From: Undaria pinnatifida
Lineage: Eukaryota; Sar; Phaeophyceae; Laminariales; Alariaceae
Reading direction: 5' to 3'
Length of the DNA: 64,000 nt
Assembly: GCA_012845835.1 (NCBI GenBank)
Contig: JABAKD010000001.1
Span: 19,338,890 to 19,402,889, forward strand
Shown here: piece after piece, positions 61,001 through 64,000 of the stretch
Layout: each line of letters begins with the position of its first letter
Position numbering within the stretch: position 1 is the first letter of the stretch
Program-made: the position numbers and the translations under genes
The notes under the pieces: model-generated
What the model saw: the letters and a program-made list of their open reading frames with translations, nothing else
Told to the model about the DNA's origin: nothing
Database searches by the model: none

Positions 61001-63182
61001 ACGATACAATGCCCCATATTAAAACTGATTAAATACTTACCCAATACATTTTTTGATGCATGCTACTGATGCTATGGTGCACCTTTAGCATCTTTTCTGA
61101 AGCTCGTAACCACTTGGTAAGCACTTCAGGAGCGCTGTACCTTTCTTCACACAAAAACCAAACAAAAAATGCTCTCCGATCAACGATCCTATTGCTCTAG
61201 GTATACAAATAAACATATTGCTATACGAGAAGGGAATTTGGACGATAGTGTTAACAGGTTGAGGAGCCCCGTCATTCAGAAAATATTTTGGCAAAAAAAT
61301 GCTACCCCATCGTAGCACGCGTGGATATTCGAGTTCTGAATGTTTTCCCATCTTGTTGGCGCTTTTGTGGCTCGGCGTGTGCTGTATAGTTCTTTAAGGA
61401 CAAAATGCAAGTGGCTTTTGAGCGGTGAGATCGGATGTTTGGTCAAAACCCATCTTTGCAAGCTGCGTGTGATGTGTTGATACTTCGATCACCCGTGGTA
61501 CGGGGTGTGTACACCCTCGTGAACTGTATACTAGATACTAGGCTGTTTGCGATTTCTTTCTAAACCTCCGTTGGGTTGGAACAAAATGTAAAAAATAGCG
61601 TTGAAACCGACGAATGTATACATACCCAAGGCCACCAGCCCAAAAGAAATCGCTGTAGGTTCGAAAAGAAAAAAGCATTGGAACGTGTTGCTTAAACCTT
61701 TCTTTTCGCTGATTTTTCTGCGGGTTGTGTTGGCCTTGGAATGTGACGTCGGTTTCACTACTATTACTTCATTATATATTTTCCTACCCAACTCCTACCT
61801 AAATAAGTTGGTATGATACATCGTAAGACACCCTATATTAGGTCAGTTAGTTGGGTTTGACTGTGCCACCCGGCAAAAAGCTAGCCATGAAGCACAAATG
61901 ACTAGCCACGGGGTGGTGGAAAACTAGCTGTGGACTGGTAAGAATTAGCTATGGACTGGTAAGAACTAACCATGAAGTGCTAAGGACTTACCATGAAGTG
62001 CTAAGGACTAGCCAAGAAGCTCTAAGAACTAGCCATGAAGTGCTAATAACTAGCCATGATGTGCTAAGAATTAGCCACGAAGTGCTAAGAATCAGCCTTT
62101 AACAGCTGATAACTACTGTACAGTAGCCACGCAATCCATTCAATCGACAGCCCCAGTGTTTCCATACTGCAGGGCTATGAAACTCCTCTTTGTTTGTGCT
62201 AATTTTGTGTGGTGCAGCGGCCAACCTGGTTTTCGTGCTGGCCTTGACGACGTGGGTCGGCGGGCTAGGGCTAATTCTTTTCGGCGGCATAAAGTACACC
62301 TTCGGCCTGAGAATCGCCAACATCATGGAAGAGGTCAGGGGCGATAAAGTCCAATTAACAATCAGTCGTCAGCCAGTTTCTCGGCGGATTAATACAGTGC
62401 TCTATCAATGATCCTGGTGGTTATGCAGGTTCCTCTTCATGAGTACGCCTGTAATCCGTGCTTAAGACACAATTTAAAATCTGGAATGGCGACGTATCAT
62501 ACCGCGGCCGCGTGGCGCCCCCTCTTGTTGAAAAAGTGGCTTTCCGGACATAATGGACGGGACAAGACACGGGGCCTATAATTAATGCTTGAGAGCGCAT
62601 ACAATGTGGAATTTGTCATGGTATGGAACCCCCTTCGACGCGTGCCATGAAAGAGGTAGCGCTTTTCGGCCTAAACGTTTTCTGAATGACGGAGCTCTTT
62701 AACCCAAAATCGTCGGAATGTCAGCCTTGTTTTGCAATGACAAGCTGTAATGTTTAATCTTAGGCCATGAGTTTGTTCATCGAGCTGCACCTTCAGTCTA
62801 CTAAAAAAACTGTTTTTCGGAGAGATATAGAGCTGTTCAAGTGACGAGCCCCAGAAAAAAAATGGTGGATTTTTACCGTAGCATGTGTCCTCCGTTGCGG
62901 CGTTAGGATTTGTAGCAAACGCCCCCCAATTTCCTGGCAGGCGTTTTGATTTGTACCTCTACAAATGGTTTTGTCCATTATGCTGCCATCGCGTGACGAC
63001 TTTTTCGCGGAACCCCCACATTTCAGGAGGGCATGGACAAGACAAGGCACGGGTTCAACCTACGAGGCGTTCCGGTGTGCGCCCCTCGCTCGGTGGCAGA
63101 CGCTGTGCGGCAGTTGAAGTTGGCCAATGGAGACGGTGTGCTAGGCTGCTCGGAGGTGACGCTGGGCGACGTGCTGGCGTAA
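34223..63182 (+). CDS. amt: Ammonium transporter (Amt/Mep/Rh superfamily), 13 exons, complete
   Basis: Thirteen phase-matched exons join to 1431 bases, 476 residues plus stop, a usual Amt length. Amt proteins are trimeric 11-helix plasma-membrane channels that pass ammonium. Conserved pieces in order: VMQFGFAALEVGSVRAKNTK (N-terminal helices), VVWWLFGYGIAFGDNS, QWAFAATSTTIVSGAIAER, IIYPVVAHWAWAETGW, VADFSGSGVVHVTGG, GGLILWAGWFFFNASG, NGVLGGLVAITA, IDDVVDASVVHGLCGLWG, FYGCGGNLL and LTTWVGGLGLILFGGIKYTF. Asp187 and the twin pore histidines His195 and His342 are present. The C-terminal tail (MDKTRHGFNL onward) is cytoplasmic by family topology. The start codon follows a CAG tract in the leader. 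Intron 1 is 7.7 kb and intron 9 uses a GC donor. The exact Amt subfamily is not resolved. Confidence 0.9.
35020..36400 (+). mobile_element. G-rich repeat element, copy B
   Basis: In Amt intron 1, direct orientation, with the same leading block and internal G-run units as 4005-5360. A second start-like hairpin is nested at 35783-35830, as in copy C. The right end TTTGATGTTACATGTAGTA parallels that of copy A. Confidence 0.82.
36545..37115 (+). repeat. Tandem duplication, about 350 bp
   Basis: GCGAGGTGA.GTGG.CATGC, GGCGATCATGCA.ACGG, AGGTTGGTAGTG and ATAACTGTCTGTAC recur in order in two units (36545-36820 and 36900-37110). 37115-38500 holds no gene I can support. Confidence 0.75.
38386..38432 (+). 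repeat. Interstitial telomere-like TTAGGG stretch
   Basis: GGGTTGGGGTTGGGGTCG and TTAGGGTTACAGGGTTAGGG in Amt intron 1. Confidence 0.7.
38690..39017. mobile_element. Foldback element with about 55-bp inverted ends
   Basis: GAGCAGGTCCTCGGAGAGTA on the left (38725-38745) is the reverse complement of TACTATCCGAGGACCTGCTC on the right. The arms extend to about 38700 and 39015. Confidence 0.7.
38767..39511. repeat. About 175-bp inverted repeat pair (38767-38942 / 39336-39511)
   Basis: CGAATAAAGCTACGTCTCTA and CGGCCTCGAAAGGCCTG on one arm match the other arm in reverse, with about 90 percent visible identity. The pair is interleaved with the foldback element at 38690. Confidence 0.8.
39250..39335 (+). 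repeat. tRNA-like SINE fragment (A-box part)
   Basis: TTATAAGGCTTAGTTCGGGT followed by AAGCTATTGGTTAAC and CGGACTAATA matches 39690-39765. Confidence 0.45.
39690..39830 (+). repeat. tRNA-related SINE-like repeat
   Basis: A-box-like GAGCTATTGGTTAAA and, about 90 bases later, B-box-like GTGGGTTCGAATCCTACC. The B-box half also occurs at 39030-39090. The length and the lack of an acceptor stem argue against a working tRNA. Confidence 0.45.
39833..40020. mobile_element. Transposon-end-like block with TATAGTGCGGGT repeats
   Basis: Seven or more copies of ATAGTGCGGGT or variants, one in inverted orientation (ACCCGCACTATA type), lie just before the open frame at 40092-40449. They resemble subterminal transposase-binding repeats. 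Confidence 0.55.
40092..40449 (+). CDS. Unassigned acidic protein segment, possibly transposon-encoded
   Basis: Open from an acceptor-like CCACTCAG through SIEDQEDVIEAQQLDQAESV, a Glu/Asp run, PPPSYAELSQYFIPLESYAA and QRARMLMIEAHASKST to a TAG stop. About 119 codons of ordinary composition. It lies in Amt intron 1 on the same strand. An in-frame ATG is not obvious, so it is read as a terminal exon. The neighbouring TATAGTGCGGGT block suggests a DNA transposon. Family not recognised. Confidence 0.35.
41043..41135. repeat. (CAT/CAA)n trinucleotide array
   Basis: ATCATCAACATCATC units. Confidence 0.9.
41998..42097 (+). CDS. amt: Amt exon 2
   Basis: Acceptor gcgctggag|TA, phase 1; donor ATTGG|gtgagt, phase 2. 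It encodes VMQFGFAALEVGSVRAKNTK and then AVLLKNISDSSI. The reading frame is open further upstream, so another acceptor (for example cacctgacag at 41949) is possible, but it would lengthen helix 1. Confidence 0.9.
42205..42545 (+). repeat. SINE-like element with tRNA-type B-box
   Basis: GACGTGGGTTCAAGTCTCAC is B-box-like; TAGTAGCTGAATC lies about 35 bases before it. The body (CGATGAAAATCGACGAGCAT, AGGTAAGTGCCGGG, TTTGAGCTG.AGAGTAAAA) recurs at 30450-30650 and, degraded, at 11500-11680. Confidence 0.5.
43442..43745 (+). mobile_element. MITE, CCTAGGCCATG family
   Basis: GACGCGTGCCACGATT, TTTTCTGAATGACGGGGCTC, CCAAAATCGTC, GCCTAGGCCATG, TTCATCGAGT and GAGGAGCCTCG occur in the same order as at 62636-62892. 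Confidence 0.65.
43916..44290 (+). pseudogene. Tandem degenerate copies of the Amt exon 3 acceptor region
   Basis: Units of about 110 bases containing GAGTTAGTTGGGAGA.A.T.TGCTG. Two of them (44117, 44228) keep CAGGGCGGTGGTATGGTGG or a close variant, the true exon 3 start. Neither has the exon's later codons or donor. Confidence 0.7.
44392..44445 (+). CDS. amt: Amt exon 3
   Basis: Acceptor gttgtgcag|G, donor AG|gtaaga. It encodes AVVWWLFGYGIAFGDNS, phase 2 at both ends. Two degenerate copies of the acceptor and first bases of this exon lie upstream at about 44117 and 44228. Confidence 0.9.
   Translation, partial: GGGMVAVRIRNRLRGQL
44785..44955. repeat. (GGGTC)n pentanucleotide array
   Basis: More than 30 nearly perfect GGGTC units, followed to 45160 by GACCCGCGAGA.TTTGAAAAC-type units of about 45 bases. 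Confidence 0.95.
45500..45985 (+). repeat. Tandem duplication with CTG tracts inside the hAT-like element
   Basis: GCCTCCGGCAGCA.CCCACAA, CTGTCAGCAGGGGCTGCGAT and TTCGACGACGACTGC occur in order in both units (45505 on and 45785 on). CTG run lengths differ. Confidence 0.85.
47020..47116 (+). CDS. amt: Amt exon 4
   Basis: Acceptor cgtttcgcag|C (phase 2), donor CTGCAG|gtttgc (phase 0). It encodes EFVGQGEMAFSPALSSDRAG and then EMALLYSRWMLQ, the variable loop before the conserved QWAFAAT helix. Confidence 0.82.
47950..48090 (+). repeat. Dispersed repeat shared with 6455-6625
   Basis: GGCTGATGGGGAAAAATGAA, GCTTAAGCTCAC and TCTAGCGCTAGCTGGCGTAT. It lies in Amt intron 4. Confidence 0.65.
48265..48334 (+). 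CDS. amt: Amt exon 5
   Basis: Acceptor cgcttcgcag|TGG (phase 0), donor GCAT|gtgagc (phase 1). It encodes WAFAATSTTIVSGAIAERVA, the diagnostic Amt helix. Confidence 0.92.
48455..49170 (+). repeat. Three about 255-bp tandem units
   Basis: Each unit has GAGACTT or GGGACTTGAG.GG, GCCGAAAAAA.GTG.CGA, GGCGA.A, GTTA(T/C).ATAG and ACCTG.GATGCTGTAC in order. Related single copies lie near 49660-49740 and 60640-60720. Confidence 0.7.
49217..49340. repeat. About 19-bp minisatellite (CGGTTAGTATGATAACTAT)
   Basis: Six to seven copies in Amt intron 5. A GATGATGGATTAT array follows at 49420-49465. Confidence 0.92.
50194..50355 (+). CDS. amt: Amt exon 6
   Basis: Acceptor attcgtgcag|AC, donor ACAG|gtgctt, phase 1 at both ends. 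It encodes IIYPVVAHWAWAETGW and VADFSGSGVVHV, including the conserved Asp and first pore His. Confidence 0.93.
50428..50520. repeat. (CCCAA)n pentanucleotide array
   Basis: About 18 AACCC units between Amt exons 6 and 7. Confidence 0.95.
50810..50970 (+). CDS. amt: Amt exon 7
   Basis: Acceptor gcttttag|GG (phase 1), donor TCAGGG|gtacga (phase 0). It encodes LMALVAAVLTRPRGGRFDAM and LNVLGGLILWAGWFFFNASG. A minisatellite begins right at the donor. Confidence 0.9.
50971..51960 (+). repeat. About 20-bp minisatellite carrying GTGAGT in every unit
   Basis: Starts at the exon 7 donor and runs about 1 kb. The unit is ACCAGACGCTGTGAGTAACA with many variants. GATCGTTCACCGAACA marks larger periods of about 120-170 bases. 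Confidence 0.88.
52235..52325 (-). repeat. Telomere-associated 115-bp unit, inverted single copy
   Basis: TTTTAGAGCCCCAAAAACCC through GCAAAAGGGGTTAA matches 21700-21790 in reverse. Confidence 0.65.
52880..53260 (+). repeat. TTAGGG-containing continuation of the exon 7 minisatellite
   Basis: Two 60-base units of CGTTCACCGAACAGCCTGAC with GATAGGGTTAGG, then TTAGGGTTAGTTTAGGGTTA and further GTTAGGG motifs. Confidence 0.8.
53595..54020 (+). mobile_element. MITE, CCTAGGCCATG family, interrupted by a minisatellite
   Basis: GAAATATTTCCTCAATTACGG, CCAAAACCGTCGGAATG, ACCTAGGCCATGAG and GGGCTCCTCGAGCCAAG fit the family. A 10-bp TTAACCCATC array of about 20 units (53655-53865) sits inside. Confidence 0.65.
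54255..54415 (+). repeat. Tandem duplication, about 100 bp
   Basis: TCAACGCATTCAAGCGGACA..AGTTA.AATCCTG and TCACCGCATTCAAGCTGACG..AGTTACCATAATCCTG. Confidence 0.7.
54560..54860 (+). repeat. SINE-like element with tRNA-type boxes
   Basis: A-box-like CTAGTGGTTAACC, then B-box-like AGGGGTTCAAATCTC 40 bases later. The tail (GTCGACGAGGGGAGAAAG, GGAAGGCACGTACCATAGTG) resembles 24190-24230 and the 42205 element. Confidence 0.45.
55002..55087 (+). CDS. amt: Amt exon 8
   Basis: Acceptor gcttgacag|GTG (phase 0), donor CGCAG|gtgcgt (phase 2). It encodes VAKSMVNTAVCPSGAAVVVL and then FIHWYHH, matching the MVNT helix of Amt proteins. Confidence 0.85.
55105..55185. repeat. 27-bp minisatellite past the Amt exon 8 donor
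   Basis: Three to four copies of GATGCCACTGGACTAGTTGAC. Confidence 0.88.
55300..55625 (+). pseudogene. Two degenerate tandem copies of the Amt exon 9 5' part
   Basis: Copy 1 from about 55366 would read FDPCMTINDVVGGGIVAMPA. Copy 2 from 55561 would read FDPFTTTNGVLGGLVALATS. The true exon 9 starts at 55694 with FDPFTTTNGVLGGLVAITAS. Each is preceded by a TTTTGCACC-rich acceptor-like stretch. Neither copy contains the second half of the exon or a donor. Confidence 0.82.
55694..55847 (+). CDS. amt: Amt exon 9 (GC donor)
   Basis: Acceptor gcggcgtcag|T (phase 2). It encodes FDPFTTTNGVLGGLVAITAS and then FFIGMVSGVLVFYGSKLMLM. It ends in GTTAAG|gcaaga, a GC donor in phase 0 that matches exon 10. 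The first part of this exon is duplicated twice just upstream. Confidence 0.88.
56236..56480 (+). mobile_element. MITE, CCTAGGCCATG family
   Basis: GACGCGTGCTACGATAGAGG, CCCAAAACCGTCGCAATT and CTATGCCTGGGCCACGGG in family order. Confidence 0.6.
57410..57520 (+). CDS. amt: Amt exon 10
   Basis: Acceptor tgtggggcag|ATC, donor AGCGAG|gtacgt, phase 0 at both ends. It encodes IDDVVDASVVHGLCGLWGMV and then SAGLFVTEAGYGRAFSE, carrying the second pore histidine. Confidence 0.93.
58008..58052. repeat. (TTG)n microsatellite
   Basis: About 15 GTT units; a CAC array lies at 58180-58202. Confidence 0.95.
58395..58740 (+). repeat. TAGATCA-rich dispersed element, copy 2
   Basis: ACATGAGCTAGATCGTATAG, TCTAGGTCATCAAGTG and TCTGTCCGACGTGTG match 21180-21265 in order. 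Located in Amt intron 10. Confidence 0.75.
59226..59280 (+). CDS. amt: Amt exon 11
   Basis: Acceptor gtgctgtgcag|AGT (phase 0), donor CTGG|gtaagt (phase 1). It encodes SRASECCGVFYGCGGNLL, the loop before the last helix. Confidence 0.82.
59580..59695. repeat. Block with CACTATAG subterminal-type repeats
   Basis: Five to six copies of (G)CACTATAGA or ACTATAAAGGGG-type words. It may be a terminal fragment of the same transposon class as 39833-40020. Confidence 0.4.
59877..60028. repeat. 16-bp minisatellite (ATGATTGAGTGATATG)
   Basis: About nine units in Amt intron 11. Confidence 0.93.
61265..61330 (-). mobile_element. MITE terminal fragment, CCTAGGCCATG family (inverted)
   Basis: The reverse strand reads CCACGCGTGCTACGATGGGG, then TTTTCTGAATGACGGGGCTC, the left end of the family. 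Confidence 0.55.
61885..62095. repeat. About 20-bp minisatellite (ACTAGCCATGAAGTGCTAAG)
   Basis: About ten units ending 120 bases before the Amt exon 12 acceptor. Confidence 0.92.
62218..62333 (+). CDS. amt: Amt exon 12
   Basis: Acceptor tgtggtgcag|CG (phase 1), donor GAAGAG|gtcagg (phase 0). It encodes ANLVFVLALTTWVGGLGLIL and then FGGIKYTFGLRIANIMEE, the final helix and the start of the tail. Confidence 0.9.
62636..62892 (+). mobile_element. MITE, CCTAGGCCATG family, best copy
   Basis: Left CGACGCGTGCCATGAAAG and right TACCGTAGCATGTGTCC look like diverged inverted ends. In between: TTTTCTGAATGACGGAGCTC, CCCAAAATCGTCGGAATG, TTAGGCCATGAGTTTGTTCA and GACGAGCCCCAGAAA. At least seven family members are in the window. 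Confidence 0.6.
63027..63182 (+). CDS. amt: Amt exon 13 (C-terminal tail, stop)
   Basis: Acceptor cacatttcag|GAG, phase 0. It encodes EGMDKTRHGFNLRGVPVCAP and ends in GDVLA before TAA. This is the cytosolic C-terminal region that regulates channel opening in the family. Confidence 0.87.
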   Translation, partial: EGMDKTRHGFNLRGVPVCAPRSVADAVRQLKLANGDGVLGCSEVTLGDVLA

Positions 63183-64000
63183 GATTGCTGGCCTAAGATA
63201 TGTGCGGGACCAAGGCTACGGTGTTACAGTACAATACATGACATCATACATAATTATAGTGTTACATAGTGTTGTACATAGTGTTATATCCCTATTTTGC
63301 TACCGAGTTAAAGCCACTCGTGCCAGGTTAGGGGGTCTGTATCGCACTCAAGAACGGACTTGAAAGTATATTGAAACGTTGCTATGATGACTCAGCGTAA
63401 ACAACGATTCCTCAATTCCTTAGTAGCATGCATACCCTCCGCCCAGCTGAATACCCAACCCAAGGAGGTGACCACTTGTCCACTTGCCCGAGTAGCCCTG
63501 GGCCGCTGAGCAAATTGGGCCAAAACGTGACACTCCCCACCGCAGTCTCGGTCCCTGATGTAAGATGCGCTGGTGTTTGATGCTGGATGCGGGTGTAAGA
63601 TGCTAGATGCCCACTAAAACGTCTAACGAGGCGCGGTTGAGAGGGAGAGGGGGGGGGGCGTTAAGGCCAGCCTTGAAGCGTTTATGGAGTAAGTACGTGC
63701 CATCAACGGCTATCCCGACAAAACTCGGGCGTAGTGTATAGGTCGCTTGGAGGTTGGGGCGGGAGAAGTGCAGTTGTAAGGCACGTGCTGGTGTAAGGTG
63801 CTGGATTCATGCTGAAATAGCGAGAAAGGCGCCTTGTGTGGGGAGGGGGCGTAACTCCTGTAGAATTGCATTCACATTTTTGGAGACATCTGCTTGGAAT
63901 TAGTGTAAGTACATTTTGCAACCCTAAAAGTGTTGAGTGCCAAATGAGAAATGTTTTATGGAGAAACTCCGTAGGCAGCCGCAAGTGCCTAACTTGCAAC
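63183..64000 (+). other. Downstream of Amt: no further gene seen
   Basis: Presumed 3' untranslated and flanking sequence. It includes two related GTGTAAG.TGCTGGAT-type stretches (63580 and 63790) and short G runs. I recognise no coding signal on either strand. Confidence 0.6.

Overview
Eukaryotic nuclear DNA, rich in introns and transposable elements. Reading all frames for homology and joining open segments at splice sites of matching phase gives two large, divergently transcribed genes. The rest is intron or intergenic sequence made of dispersed repeats, minisatellites and degraded transposons. I see no operons, Shine-Dalgarno sites, CRISPR arrays or rRNA genes. Interstitial TTAGGG/CCCTAA motifs, many small exons in introns of 0.25-7.7 kb, and a plant-like but soluble kinase beside a eukaryotic ammonium transporter suggest a large-genome stramenopile. 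A brown alga is my best guess, but this is inference and not proven by the sequence.

Minus strand, 27709 down to 720 and continuing past the left edge: a gene for ankyrin repeats (about residues 20-153), a low-complexity linker with six copies of a SSPGDMDGVS-type repeat, a coiled coil, a His/Gln- and Gly-rich block, a second coiled coil, and a protein kinase domain of the plant RLK/Pelle type. Fourteen exons lie in the window (1347 codons). The activation loop and catalytic loop exons are off the left edge. Every exon junction is phase-consistent. The least certain join is ankyrin part to kinase part (exon 4 to exon 5).

Plus strand, 34223 to 63182: a complete 13-exon ammonium transporter (Amt family, 476 codons) spread over 29 kb. 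It keeps the periplasmic-side Asp and the twin pore histidines. Each of the two genes uses one GC-AG intron.

The 6.5 kb between the two start codons (27710-34222) holds triplicated copies of the kinase gene's first-exon region, mariner-like MITEs, a tandem array with a conserved palindrome, and other repeats. A recurring theme is short tandem duplication across exon edges: Amt exon 3, Amt exon 9, kinase exon 1 and the kinase exon 8 donor are all flanked by degenerate copies of themselves.

Mobile DNA includes a three-copy 1-1.4 kb G-rich element, a 1.68-kb hAT-like element with a perfect 8-bp target duplication inside the Amt gene, several MITE families, SINE-like tRNA-related repeats, and a roughly 55-bp imperfect hairpin found about 14 times. 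The two genes show no evident functional link.
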